Shown: positions 52,707-61,801, counted from the stretch's first letter. The stretch is DNA of 64,000 nt from Natronorubrum tibetense GA33 (GCF_000383975.1 NZ_KB913017.1:751133-815132); one strand, 5' to 3'. Program-made: numbers and translations. The notes: generated by a model not told the origin, from the sequence alone.

Positions 52707-53698
52707 GTTCAGGAACTGAGAATACAGACGACACAGACGACTCGAGTACGGATTCCGGCGGCCACTGTTCGACGGCCGACTCGGACGGAGAAGTCGCCGA
52801 AGAGATCGCAATCATCTCTTTCAGGCGGAAGATGGACACGGCCGAGGAGATCAAAGCGGAGATCGGTGACCGATACGAGACAATCGACATCATCGAGTAC
52901 CACGGCGACGTCTTCGAGGAGCACTGGGGCGAGTACGACTGCTTTATCGGGCTGATGGCCTCCGGTATCGCGATGCGCAAGACGGCCCACCTGCTCGACG
53001 ACAAGTGGGACGATCCCGCAATCTGTGTCGTCGACGAGGAACTGACGTGGGCCATCCCGATCACGGGCGGCCACCACGGCGCGAATCAGGTCGCACAGGA
53101 TCTGGCGACGATGGGCGCGATTCCGGCGATGACCACCGCGAGCGAGGCCGCAGGCAAGCAGGGCGTCGAGTCCCGCGCGAAGGCGATGGACACCCACGTC
53201 GTCAACGGCGATTCGACGGTGAAGACGAACCTCGCCGTCCTCGACGACAACCTGGGACCCGTGGCGCGACTCGAGGGCCCGAAAGCCGTCCTCGTCGGCG
53301 ACGACGTAACCGTCCTGAAGCGAAACAAGAACGACGGGATCGTCATCGGCACCGGTAGCGTCTCCGGCGCGAGCAGGGAGTCGTTCATCGCCGCGTGGGA
53401 GGAAGCGCTTGACCAGACCTCCCACGACCTCTCGGACGTCGAATTCGTTGGGACTGCAACCCGGAAGGAGGACGAGGAAGGCTTACTCGAGGCCGCCCAG
53501 GAACTCGATCTCGGCGTGGTCGCCTTCGACAAGGAGACGCTCCTCGAGCACGAGGGGCCGACGCCCTCGAAGTCCAAAGAACTGATCGGCTGGCCCGGCG
53601 TCTCGGAGGCGAGCGCGATCGCCGGCGGTGCCGAACAGGAACTGGTGCTCGAGAAGATCGGCTACGAGAACGAGGTTACGGTGGCGATTGGCCGATGA
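52703..53698 (+). CDS. cbiG: Cobalt-precorrin-5A hydrolase (CbiG)
   Basis: 331 residues. CbiG segments: DCFIGLMASGIAMRKTAHLL, DEELTWAIPITGGHHGANQVA and the C-terminal GTATRKEDEEGLLEAAQEL with SEASAIAGG. It opens the delta-lactone of cobalt-precorrin-5A and releases acetaldehyde. N-terminus is acidic. Overlaps cbiH1 by four bases; both are in the same operon. Confidence 0.88.
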   Translation: MSSGTENTDDTDDSSTDSGGHCSTADSDGEVAEEIAIISFRRKMDTAEEIKAEIGDRYETIDIIEYHGDVFEEHWGEYDCFIGLMASGIAMRKTAHLLDDKWDDPAICVVDEELTWAIPITGGHHGANQVAQDLATMGAIPAMTTASEAAGKQGVESRAKAMDTHVVNGDSTVKTNLAVLDDNLGPVARLEGPKAVLVGDDVTVLKRNKNDGIVIGTGSVSGASRESFIAAWEEALDQTSHDLSDVEFVGTATRKEDEEGLLEAAQELDLGVVAFDKETLLEHEGPTPSKSKELIGWPGVSEASAIAGGAEQELVLEKIGYENEVTVAIGR

Positions 53699-54570
53699 GC
53701 ACCGAAGAGTCGGCTGCCGATACTGACGGCGGGACCCCCGACGACCACGGCACGCTCTACGTCGTCGGCATCGGCCCCGGTCTGCCAGATCACATGACTG
53801 CGAAGGCCAAACGCGTCATCGAGTCCTCGGAGGTCGTCATCGCCTCGAGTCTCTATCAGGAGTTCCTAAGAGACGACGGAACCCTGCCGCAGAAGGACGC
53901 CGTCGACGACGACGGATTCGTTACCCGCGAGGGCGGCTTCGAACAGGAGATCGTGCGCTCGTCGATGGGACGCCAGATCGAACTCGCCCGCGCGGCGTTC
54001 GACTACGTCCGCGAGGGGAAAGACGTCGCCCACGTCTCGGGCGGCGACCCCTCGGTCTACGGCAAATCCGACCTCATCTTCAAGATGGCCGAAGAAGAGG
54101 ACGCGACGGACGTGCCGATCGAGATCGTCCCCGGCATTACGGCGGCGCTGGGCGGCTCCGCCAACGTCGGCGCGCCGCTGTGTAACGACTTCTGTACGAT
54201 CTCGCTGTCGGACAAGTGGCGCGGCTGGGAGGAGATCGAGGAGAAACTTCGCGCAGCGGCCATCTCGGGCTTCGTGATCGTTCTCTACAACTGCTGGCGC
54301 AACTACGAGCAGGCCGTCGAGATTGTCCGCGAGGAGCGAACCGACGACGCCCTCGTGGCCATCGTCAACGACGCGGGCCGCGAAGACGCCGGCCGCAACG
54401 GAGAGAGCGAGTGCATCACCACGCTCGGCGAGGCCGCCGACCACGACGACAAGGTCTCCGGGATGGGAACCTCGCTGATCATCGGCAACCACGAGACTGA
54501 GACCTGGCGCAACGACGATCGAACGTATCTCGTCACCCCCCGCGGCGGGCGTGACGTCGACGACTTCTGA
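53695..54570 (+). CDS. cbiH: Cobalt-precorrin-3 C17-methyltransferase, copy 1 (CbiH)
   Basis: 291 residues. Tetrapyrrole methylase fold with LYVVGIGPGLPDHMTAKAKR, VSGGDPSVYGKSDLIF and IVPGITAALGGSANVGAPL followed by DFCTISLSDKWRGWEEIE and an ALYNCWRN-type block typical of C17 methyltransferases. It makes the ring contraction at C-20 possible. A second, divergent copy follows. Whether both act at the same step is unclear. Confidence 0.88.
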   Translation: MSTEESAADTDGGTPDDHGTLYVVGIGPGLPDHMTAKAKRVIESSEVVIASSLYQEFLRDDGTLPQKDAVDDDGFVTREGGFEQEIVRSSMGRQIELARAAFDYVREGKDVAHVSGGDPSVYGKSDLIFKMAEEEDATDVPIEIVPGITAALGGSANVGAPLCNDFCTISLSDKWRGWEEIEEKLRAAAISGFVIVLYNCWRNYEQAVEIVREERTDDALVAIVNDAGREDAGRNGESECITTLGEAADHDDKVSGMGTSLIIGNHETETWRNDDRTYLVTPRGGRDVDDF

Positions 54571-54598
54571 GAGATCAACAAACACACGACATCCAATC

Positions 54599-55636
54599 AT
54601 GAGCACGGACACCAACGCAGACGCTGATGACGAATCGACATCGAAGTGCGGTGCCTCGAGCAGCATCGAAGCCGAGACCTCGAGCGGCTCGAACTGTGGT
54701 GCCTCCTCGAGCGAGACGAGCGATGACTCCTCGAGTTCGAAGTGTGGTGCTTCGAGTTCCGGTTCCTCGGATTCGTCCAGTTCGAGTTGTGGCGCCTCGA
54801 GTTCGGACGACAGCGGATCGAACGAACAGGAGGTCGGCGCGACGATCGAGGACTTCGACGCCGACTCAGGCCAGCTAACTGCCGTCGGACTCGGCCCCGG
54901 CCACGCTGAGGGGATGACCGAGCGCGCGAAGACGGCGCTGCTCGAGGCCGACCACATCGTCGGCTACACGACCTACATCGAACTGATTCCGGACGAGATC
55001 ACTGAACAGGCCGACGACATCTACGACACGCCGATGTGCGGCGAGGTCTCACGAACCGAGGAATCTATCGACCGTACGCTGGCGGGCAACGACGTCGCCA
55101 TCGTCGGCAGCGGCGACCCGAACGTCTACGCGCTGGCGGGGCTGGCGCTCGAGATCCTCGAGTCCAAGGGCGCGACGGCCTCGATGGTCGACTTCGATGT
55201 GATCCCTGGCGTCCCGGCAGCACAGTCCTGTGCGGCCCGTCTCGGCGCGCCGCTGGTGAACGACACCGTCTCGGTATCGCTGTCGGACCATCTCGTCCCG
55301 ATGCCCGAAATCGAGTCTCGGTTGCACTCGGTCGCCAGCGAGAACTTCACGATCACGATCTACAACCCGTGGAGTCGCAAGCGCCGGGAGAACTTCCAGA
55401 AGTGCTGTGAGATCCTCCTCACGCATCGAGATCCCGACACGCCGGTCGGCATCGTCCACGGCGCGGGTCGCGAAGACGAGCAGGTGATGATTACGGACCT
55501 CAGCGAACTCGAGGAGTTAGGCGAGAGCGAGATTATCGACATGACGACGACCATCGTCGTCGGCACCGAGGACACCTACGTCTGGGACGACCGGATGGTC
55601 ACGCCGCGTGGCTACGAGACGAAGTACGACTACTGA
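54599..55636 (+). CDS. cbiH: Cobalt-precorrin-3 C17-methyltransferase, copy 2, with Cys/Ser repeat N-terminus
   Basis: 345 residues. After residue about 88 the methylase fold matches copy 1 (AVGLGPGHAEGMTERAK; VGSGDPNVYALAGLAL; VIPGVPAAQSCAARLGAPL; FTITIYNPWSRKRRENF). The first 88 residues are unusual: four CGASSS units with cysteines at 17, 33, 49 and 64, spaced 15-16 residues in a Ser/Asp-rich chain. Four cysteines in a disordered arm could bind a metal. Start at 54599; 28 bases after copy 1. Confidence 0.85.
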   Translation: MSTDTNADADDESTSKCGASSSIEAETSSGSNCGASSSETSDDSSSSKCGASSSGSSDSSSSSCGASSSDDSGSNEQEVGATIEDFDADSGQLTAVGLGPGHAEGMTERAKTALLEADHIVGYTTYIELIPDEITEQADDIYDTPMCGEVSRTEESIDRTLAGNDVAIVGSGDPNVYALAGLALEILESKGATASMVDFDVIPGVPAAQSCAARLGAPLVNDTVSVSLSDHLVPMPEIESRLHSVASENFTITIYNPWSRKRRENFQKCCEILLTHRDPDTPVGIVHGAGREDEQVMITDLSELEELGESEIIDMTTTIVVGTEDTYVWDDRMVTPRGYETKYDY

Positions 55637-55675
55637 GCGACCGATCCGATCAGCGACTACACTACCCCACAACCC

Positions 55676-55942
55676 ATGCCACGATACGAAGTTACCATCG
55701 AAAAAGACGCCTGTGACGGCATCTTCGCCTGTCTGACCCGCGATCCACGATTCGTCGAAGGCGAGGACGGTCTCGCGACGATCGATCCGAGCGCGGACCC
55801 CATTTACGACTGCGAGGGCGAGGTCACCGACACCGCCGAGCGCGTCGTCGCGAAGTTCGACGACGACCGAATCGACGAAGCAAAGCAGGCTGCTGCAGCC
55901 TGTCCGACTGACGCGATCATCGTTGAGGAGGTGGGCAAATGA
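55676..55942 (+). CDS. Ferredoxin-like protein in the B12 operon
   Basis: 88 residues. Cysteines at 13, 19, 46 and 76 (DACDGIFACLT; YDCEGE; ACPTDAI) resemble an unusual single-cluster bacterial-type ferredoxin; the fourth position pattern CPTDAI is typical. It overlaps the following gene and may donate electrons to a reductive step such as precorrin-6A reduction, for which no CbiJ was recognised. This link is inference. Confidence 0.78.
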   Translation: MPRYEVTIEKDACDGIFACLTRDPRFVEGEDGLATIDPSADPIYDCEGEVTDTAERVVAKFDDDRIDEAKQAAAACPTDAIIVEEVGK

Positions 55943-56658
55943 GTGAGACCCAGCCCACATCCGACGAAGCGCTCGAGATCGAGATTCCAGCCGATCCGCT
56001 CGCCGGCCACCCGGCGTCGGCGTACCTCTGGGGCCACGTCGCCGGCAGCGGCGACGTATCCAACGATCGGATCGAGATCGTCACCAACGACGAGGCGTCC
56101 GCACAGGTCCTCGCCGCGGTCGCCGGCGGCGACCTCGAACACGAGACGACCAGCCGCGAGTACGCCCACGATACGTCGATCACGCGCACGGAAGACGAGT
56201 ACACGCTGTCGATCGGAGGAGACGAGGGTGACGAGAGCGATGAATCCGGGCTGCTCGGCCGCAGCGGCCCGCTGGGACTCCCCGTCGACGGTCGCGGGAA
56301 CTACCGCTTCGGAGCCTTTGCGAGCCACGATCGGGAACTGATCAGAGGGCTTCTCGAGGGCTGTGGGACGATCTGTTTCAAGTCCTCGAGTGGCACCGTC
56401 GGAATTTCGTTCGTCCACGAGGATCGGGACCTGCTCGAGCTCACGCGAGAGCTGATCGCGGACTGCCCCGTCGAAGCACCGCTGGGCGACCTCGGGGAGA
56501 CCTCCTCCGGCGGCTACTGGTTTGGCGTCGACGACGACGCCGCGCCCGCGTTCGGCACCTGGCTCTACGAGAACTGCGAGGAGACTGGGCTCTTCGCGCC
56601 GAGTCGACGTCGGAAACTCGAGCGAAGCCTCGAACAGGCCGACGCGTACGACGAGTAG
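55939..56658 (+). CDS. Unknown haloarchaeal B12-cluster protein with LAGLIDADG-like region
   Basis: 239 residues. An acidic N-terminal part (residues about 1-115) has repeated strands; the C-terminal part RELIRGLLEGCGTICFKS, VGISFVHEDRDLLELTRELI resembles one LAGLIDADG-type fold half (GLLEGCG helix, then beta strands and a DLLELTRELI helix), but catalytic acidic residues of homing endonucleases are missing. Overlaps the ferredoxin gene by four bases and lies before cbiX. Candidate for an unassigned B12 step or regulator. Confidence 0.65.
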   Translation: MSETQPTSDEALEIEIPADPLAGHPASAYLWGHVAGSGDVSNDRIEIVTNDEASAQVLAAVAGGDLEHETTSREYAHDTSITRTEDEYTLSIGGDEGDESDESGLLGRSGPLGLPVDGRGNYRFGAFASHDRELIRGLLEGCGTICFKSSSGTVGISFVHEDRDLLELTRELIADCPVEAPLGDLGETSSGGYWFGVDDDAAPAFGTWLYENCEETGLFAPSRRRKLERSLEQADAYDE

Positions 56659-56716
56659 CCCAGCGAGAATCAACCGACGAACAGCGATCGAACCGGACAC
56701 GATCCGGCACCCCACA

Positions 56717-57958
56717 ATGAGTACACCCGACAACGCCGACGAGACCACGTCCGCTCGCGCCACGGCCTTCGACGACGAAGCGATCCTGCTGATCGGCCAC
56801 GGCTCTCGCCGCGAGAAGTCGAACGAACAGGTGCGCGAACTGGCCGCCGCCCTCGAGTCGCGACTCGGTATCCCGGTCGACGCCGCGTTCCTCGAACTCG
56901 CGGAGCCGGCGATCGACGAGGCCATCGCGGAACTCACAGCCCTCACCTCGCAGGTGACGGTCGTCCACTGCTCGCTGTTCGCGGCGAGTCACGTCAAGAA
57001 CGACGTCCCGCTGGCGATCGAACAGGCCCGTGCGACACAGGATATCGAGATCAACAACGGCGCGCATCTGGGAATTCACCCCGCAATCCTGGACCTGCTT
57101 GACGACCGGGCCGCTGCAGTCGAGGAGAAACTGGGTGTCGACCGAACCGAGGACGACGTCGCCGTCGTCCTCTGTGGCCGAGGCTCGAGCGATCCGGACG
57201 CCAACGGCGACGTGCACAAACTGGCCCGACTGCTGTACGAGGGCCGGGCGTTCGACCGCGTCGAGGCGTCGTTTATCGGGGTTACGGAGCCGACGCTCGA
57301 GGGGAGCCTTCACGGGCTCTCGAAACACCGCCCGGACGCGGTCGTCGTCCTCCCCTACATGCTCGGCGATGGCGTGCTTACCCAGCGCGTGCGAGACTGG
57401 ACGGCGGAGTTCGATGACGAGTATCCGTACGTCGACGCGCTAGCCGGCGACCCGCTCGGCACCGACTCGAGACTGCTCGACGTCTTCGCCGACCGGTGGC
57501 AGGAAGCGAGGACTGAAAGCGTCGAGATGTCCTGTGACACCTGTAAGTACAAAGTCGACCTCGAGGGGTACGAGGAGGACGTCGGCGGCGCGCGAGCGAT
57601 GCTGCGAGCGCTGGCCCACCAGCAATCCCACGCGGATCGCGAGGACATCGACGACGAACCGCACACCCACGACGCACCGGAAAAGCACGTGGCGGTCTGT
57701 ACCAACCAAACCTGTGCGAAGATGGGTTCGCCGGCGGTGCTCGAGCGGCTTCGACAGGAGGCCCGCGACTCCGAACACTGCGACGCCCGCATCACGCGGT
57801 CGTCCTGTCTGGGACGCTGTGGCGACGGACCGATGGTCGCCGTCTACCCGGACGGAATCTGGTACGGTGACGTCGCGAGCGAGGACGCCGAACGGATCGT
57901 CGGCGATCACCTAGATCGCGACCGGATCGTCAGCGACCTGGTCGATCAGACGCTCTGA
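56717..57958 (+). CDS. cbiX: Sirohydrochlorin cobaltochelatase CbiX with C-terminal [2Fe-2S] domain
   Basis: 413 residues. Two chelatase halves: LLIGHGSRREKSNEQVRELA at the N-terminus and VVLCGRGSSDPDANGDVHKLA in the second half, with a later HGLSKHRPDAVVVLPYMLGDG. The C-terminal part has Cys328 and Cys333 (CTNQTC), and Cys364, Cys368 (SSCLGRCG), the thioredoxin-like [2Fe-2S] ferredoxin pattern. It inserts cobalt early into sirohydrochlorin, in contrast to the CobN-type late chelatase in the same window. Confidence 0.9.
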   Translation: MSTPDNADETTSARATAFDDEAILLIGHGSRREKSNEQVRELAAALESRLGIPVDAAFLELAEPAIDEAIAELTALTSQVTVVHCSLFAASHVKNDVPLAIEQARATQDIEINNGAHLGIHPAILDLLDDRAAAVEEKLGVDRTEDDVAVVLCGRGSSDPDANGDVHKLARLLYEGRAFDRVEASFIGVTEPTLEGSLHGLSKHRPDAVVVLPYMLGDGVLTQRVRDWTAEFDDEYPYVDALAGDPLGTDSRLLDVFADRWQEARTESVEMSCDTCKYKVDLEGYEEDVGGARAMLRALAHQQSHADREDIDDEPHTHDAPEKHVAVCTNQTCAKMGSPAVLERLRQEARDSEHCDARITRSSCLGRCGDGPMVAVYPDGIWYGDVASEDAERIVGDHLDRDRIVSDLVDQTL

Positions 57959-58011
57959 GAGAGGTATCGTCACGCAACTACCGACATGAAACATCACACT
58001 GGAACGCATAC

Positions 58012-58383
58012 ATGAGCTGCCACGAAATCGAAGCGCTACGACTCGGACTGATGAACGTCCTCGGCGTCGGGGACCAGAGTACCCGCGACCACGCCGAGAA
58101 GGAACTCGAGGGCCATCTCGAGGGCCCCATCGAGGCCCTCGTCGAAGCCGAGAGCCTCACAGAGATCGAACGCCACCTCGACGCCGCACTCGTCGATTTA
58201 GAGGAGGAGGTCGCCGGAATGGATACCGACGATCCCGAGTACGACTACACGCGAGGACGGCTGCTCGAGGTCCGCAACGCCGAACGGACGATTCAGCGAC
58301 TGACCACGCAGGGCGAGAGCATCGTCGACGGACTCGGTGAGTCCCACGACATGCTTCACGAAACCTTCCCGGTGGAGGAGTGA
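58012..58383 (+). CDS. DUF3209 family protein
   Basis: 123 residues, helical: MSCHEIEALRLGLMNVLGVG, DHAEKELEG, then long helices and a SHDMLHETFPVEE end. The family is associated with B12 gene clusters; its role is not established. It overlaps a potential GTG of the next gene and lies 54 bases after cbiX. Confidence 0.8.
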   Translation: MSCHEIEALRLGLMNVLGVGDQSTRDHAEKELEGHLEGPIEALVEAESLTEIERHLDAALVDLEEEVAGMDTDDPEYDYTRGRLLEVRNAERTIQRLTTQGESIVDGLGESHDMLHETFPVEE

Positions 58384-58385
58384 CG

Positions 58386-59690
58386 ATGGCCGAGACCGCG
58401 GATGCCGAACGCGACGACGAACGGGCACAGTCGCTCGAGTTTCGGTCGGTTCCCCTGGGCGAGATCGAGACGGCCCGAAGTCGCCACATGTGGACTCGCT
58501 CTGCGGTTCACGTCGCTTCGGGTGGTGATCTCGTCGTCACGGGCGAGTGGGACGGGACCGTCACTGCTCGCGAGATCGGATCGGACTCGGAGTCGCTCGA
58601 GAGCCGTTGGACGGCTAACCATCCGGATCACGCAGTTGGGATCACAACACTCGAGAGCAATGGCGGAGCCGTCATCGTCGCCGGCCGGGGTGAAACCGGG
58701 ACCATCGCGGCCTATGACGCCGCGACGGGAGAGCAGCGGTGGCGCTACGACACGGCCGACGATCTCGGCGAGGCCGTCAAAGACACTGTCTTCTATCTGC
58801 CCTACGTCGTGGCGCTCGAAACGGGAACCGACGTGGACGGTACCGAACGGCTCTACGCCGCCGCGCGACGCTACGAACGCGACGGCGAGACCCGCCAGTG
58901 GCACAGCACCGTCTACGCGTTCGAACCCGACGGAACGGTCCGCTGGACCTACGAAACCGATGCCTCGCCGATCACGATCGAGTTGGACGATGCGGGTGAA
59001 CGCCTCGCAGTCGGATACAACCGCTGTATGGGCGACCACGATACGGGGCTGGTTGTCCTCGAGACCGAAACCGGCGACCTCGAGTGGAACTGGGACCCCG
59101 GCACGGAGGGAGACCGACGCGTCGGTGACGTCTCGTTCGACGGCGATTCGATCGCAGTCTCGAGTCACGGCGACAAGCGCGGCTATCTGCTCGGACCCGG
59201 TGGAGCCGAGCGGTGGCGTGTCGATCTGGCGGTCGAGACCAACCTCGACGACGAGACGCTCTACGCGTATCCGAACCACGCCCACGCGAGCGACGGGCGC
59301 GTGACGTTCGTGACCGGCAACACCTACGCCGTCGAGAGCCGCGAAACCGAGCGTCGACACCCCAACGAGCACCGAATCACGACGTTCGACGGAGACGGCG
59401 AGTTGCGCTGGGACGACGACGTACGCGGGTTCGTTCATGGCCTCACCGCCGACGGCGAGACGGTCGCCGCGCCCTGCGCCCAGAACTTCCGCGTTCGCGA
59501 CCCCGAGACGCACGCCGTCCGCTGGTTCGACCTCGAGTCCGGCCCGATCGGAATCGAACGCCTCGAGGGAATTGCCACCGCAGCCGACGTGGCCGACGAC
59601 ACCCTCGCGGCGATCGAGGAACCGGTCGAGTACCACGACAAAGGGCAGACGCGCGGCGAGTACGTCCTGCACGTCGCCTCGCTCGAGTAA
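58386..59690 (+). CDS. PQQ-like beta-propeller protein of the B12 cluster
   Basis: 434 residues with repeating WD/PQQ-like strands (GDLVVTGEWDGTVTAREI; GTIAAYDAATGEQRWRYDT; LVVLETETGDLEWNWDP; GELRWDDDVRGF), at least six to seven blades, and no signal peptide, so it is cytoplasmic. A cofactor is not expected; it may scaffold enzymes. ATG at 58386 was preferred to the GTG at 58380. It closes the operon. Confidence 0.78.
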   Translation: MAETADAERDDERAQSLEFRSVPLGEIETARSRHMWTRSAVHVASGGDLVVTGEWDGTVTAREIGSDSESLESRWTANHPDHAVGITTLESNGGAVIVAGRGETGTIAAYDAATGEQRWRYDTADDLGEAVKDTVFYLPYVVALETGTDVDGTERLYAAARRYERDGETRQWHSTVYAFEPDGTVRWTYETDASPITIELDDAGERLAVGYNRCMGDHDTGLVVLETETGDLEWNWDPGTEGDRRVGDVSFDGDSIAVSSHGDKRGYLLGPGGAERWRVDLAVETNLDDETLYAYPNHAHASDGRVTFVTGNTYAVESRETERRHPNEHRITTFDGDGELRWDDDVRGFVHGLTADGETVAAPCAQNFRVRDPETHAVRWFDLESGPIGIERLEGIATAADVADDTLAAIEEPVEYHDKGQTRGEYVLHVASLE

Positions 59691-59840
59691 CAGTACGATT
59701 GTTGCCGGTTTCTAGACTGATACGAGTGCTCCGTTTCTCGCTTCCGTAGCCCGTCTGACTCGTGAGCGTTCTGTACGACTAACAGTCGCACACGCAAGGC
59801 CAATTACCACAACGCCAACTCGCGTCTGTTTGCCCGTATA

Positions 59841-61166
59841 ATGACAACGGGCCTAGAAGATGTTGGCTCCGAGGAGTGTTCCGATCCGAAGGAGATCGGA
59901 GATTCCTCGAGTCACTGTCACGGCGGTGAGCAAGCGAAGCTAACGGATCGCAGAGTGATGACGGACGGCGGTCAGGCGGAGATGGCAGACAAAGGCGACG
60001 AAGACGAGAAGTCGGTAGCAGATAGTGACGAAGCGTCCGCAGACGATTCAGAAGAAGAAGCGGAAGAGGACGAAGCCAAAGAGGAGGAAGCTGAGGAAGA
60101 GGAAGCCGAGGAAGCCAAAGAGGACGAAGCTGAGGAAGCCGAGGAAGCCAAAGAGGACGAAGCTGAGGAAGAGGAAGCCGAGGAAGCCGAAGAGGACGAA
60201 GCTGAGGAAGAGGAAGCCGAAGAAGACGAAGCCGAGGAAGAGGAAGCCGGAGAAGAAGAAACTGAAGAGGAAGACGAGGACGCACTGGACGACACCGGCG
60301 ACCTCGTCGAAGACGACCGTGAGGAGGGCCACGCCGACGACGCCGAAGTGGTGTACGAGGGCGACGACGCCTCCGGCGTCCTGCACCTCGATCTCGACGG
60401 GCTGTTTCTCGACGTACTCGGCCTCGAGGTGAACCTAAACCCGGTTACGCTCGATATCTCGGCTCGTCCGGGAGGGAACAACCTGCTCGGAAACCTCTTG
60501 TCCGCGGTCACGGGCCTGTTGGATGGACCCGGTGCGATGCTGGACAAGGCGAAATCACTCCTGAAGAAGCCGCTGGAGCTGCTCAAAAAAGTGCCGGGGA
60601 AGGCAAAGGAAGTTCTCAGCGGACTTCTGGAGAAGCCAAAGGAGATGCTCAGCGGATTGCTGAGCAAGCCGAAGGAACTGCTCACCAAACTCCTCGGTAT
60701 CGGCGGCGAGGACGCAGAAGGCGAGGAAGCGGAGACGGACGAAGAGGGCGAAGAAACGGAATCCGGCGGTCGCATCGCCTCGCTCGCAAGCTGGTTGAAG
60801 GGAATCGTCAGCAAGCCGGTGAAGTGGCTACGCGGGCTCTTCGGTAGCGCTGACGAGGAATCGGCCGAGGAGGACGACGAAGCTGCAGCCGAGGAGGCCG
60901 AGGGCGCTGAGCCCGAACTAGAAGACGAAGAAGAGGCTGCAGAGGACGAGGAAGAGGCTGCAGAAGAATCACCCGGTCGAATCTCCGCTGCCGGCAGCTG
61001 GCTGAAAGGGAAGCTCGCCGGCCTCATTCCCAGCTTCCCGATCGAGGACATCGTCGCGATGGTCGTCAGTCAGGTAATCGAACAGTTGATCGAGCAGTTA
61101 GAACCTGAGGCCGACGAGGAGGAGAGCGGTGACCAATCGGACGCAGCGTCACAGGAGGCAGCCTAA
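59841..61166 (+). CDS. Large acidic protein with 11-residue amphipathic repeats
   Basis: 441 residues. A long Glu/Ala repeat region (about residues 70-145, units such as EEEAEEAKEDEAEE) precedes a beta-type domain (GVLHLDLDGLFLDVLGLEVN, then VTLDISARPGGNNLLGNLL), which I recall from other haloarchaeal and bacterial proteins. Then come 11-residue amphipathic repeats PGKAKEVLSGL, LEKPKEMLSGL, LSKPKELLTKL. Two SWLKG modules and a hydrophobic end follow (PIEDIVAMVVSQVIEQLIEQL). A TATA-like TATAATG coincides with the ATG, so ATG codons at 59958 or 59982 are possible starts. Confidence 0.7.
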   Translation: MTTGLEDVGSEECSDPKEIGDSSSHCHGGEQAKLTDRRVMTDGGQAEMADKGDEDEKSVADSDEASADDSEEEAEEDEAKEEEAEEEEAEEAKEDEAEEAEEAKEDEAEEEEAEEAEEDEAEEEEAEEDEAEEEEAGEEETEEEDEDALDDTGDLVEDDREEGHADDAEVVYEGDDASGVLHLDLDGLFLDVLGLEVNLNPVTLDISARPGGNNLLGNLLSAVTGLLDGPGAMLDKAKSLLKKPLELLKKVPGKAKEVLSGLLEKPKEMLSGLLSKPKELLTKLLGIGGEDAEGEEAETDEEGEETESGGRIASLASWLKGIVSKPVKWLRGLFGSADEESAEEDDEAAAEEAEGAEPELEDEEEAAEDEEEAAEESPGRISAAGSWLKGKLAGLIPSFPIEDIVAMVVSQVIEQLIEQLEPEADEEESGDQSDAASQEAA

Positions 61167-61168
61167 AT

Positions 61169-61741
61169 ATGAGTGAAGAATCCGAATCCACGTCACTGGC
61201 ACAGCGAATCGACTTCGAAAAGATCACCGAAAACATCGACGTCAACGATCTGATCGAGGGAACGCAATGGGAAGACGAGATCGACGAAGATCAACCGCTC
61301 GGAGAGGCCCTCGGTGCCCAGATCGGCGCGCTCATCGGCCGGAAAGTCGGCGAATCCATCGGCCGAACGATCGGGGACATGGTCATTGACGAACTGTTCG
61401 GACCGGACGAAGAACCAGTGCTGGAAGAGGAAGAAGTCGAGGAGGCTGAAGAAGCGGAAGACGAGGACGAAGAAACCGAAGCGGAAGACGACGAAGCCGA
61501 GGACGAGACGGAAGACGAAGGCGAGGAAGAACTCGAGACGGACGACGAAGCGGAGGAAATGACCGAAGAGGCGGAGGAGTCCGAAGTCGAAGACGCCGCC
61601 GAAGAGACGGACGAAGCCGAAAGTGAGGGCGAAGACGAGGCGAGCGAGGACGCGGACGACGAGTCCGAATCCGGCGAGGAGTCCGAGGCGGAAAGCGAGG
61701 ATGAATCGACTGACGAGGACGGCGAGGACGAGGAAGAATGA
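61169..61741 (+). CDS. Acidic protein with seven-glycine zipper
   Basis: 190 residues. Residues 45-69 contain seven glycines exactly four apart (G45, 49, 53, 57, 61, 65, 69; PLGEALGAQIGALIGRKVGE region), forming an ideal helix-packing glycine zipper. After residue 78 only an extreme acidic tail remains (more than half Glu/Asp). Starts three bases after the previous stop, so it is co-translated. No family assigned. The zipper implies self- or hetero-assembly with the next protein. Confidence 0.75.
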   Translation: MSEESESTSLAQRIDFEKITENIDVNDLIEGTQWEDEIDEDQPLGEALGAQIGALIGRKVGESIGRTIGDMVIDELFGPDEEPVLEEEEVEEAEEAEDEDEETEAEDDEAEDETEDEGEEELETDDEAEEMTEEAEESEVEDAAEETDEAESEGEDEASEDADDESESGEESEAESEDESTDEDGEDEEE

Positions 61742-61801
61742 CCATGCTATCGAGCCTGCTTCCGAACACGGGATCGCTCCCGATAACTCGAGGTGAACGC
61801 G

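Noticed and set aside
55804-56946. 380-residue minus-strand frame over the ferredoxin and unknown genes
   Set aside because: The plus-strand genes overlap each other in operon fashion and have cysteine motifs; the antisense product has no such support.
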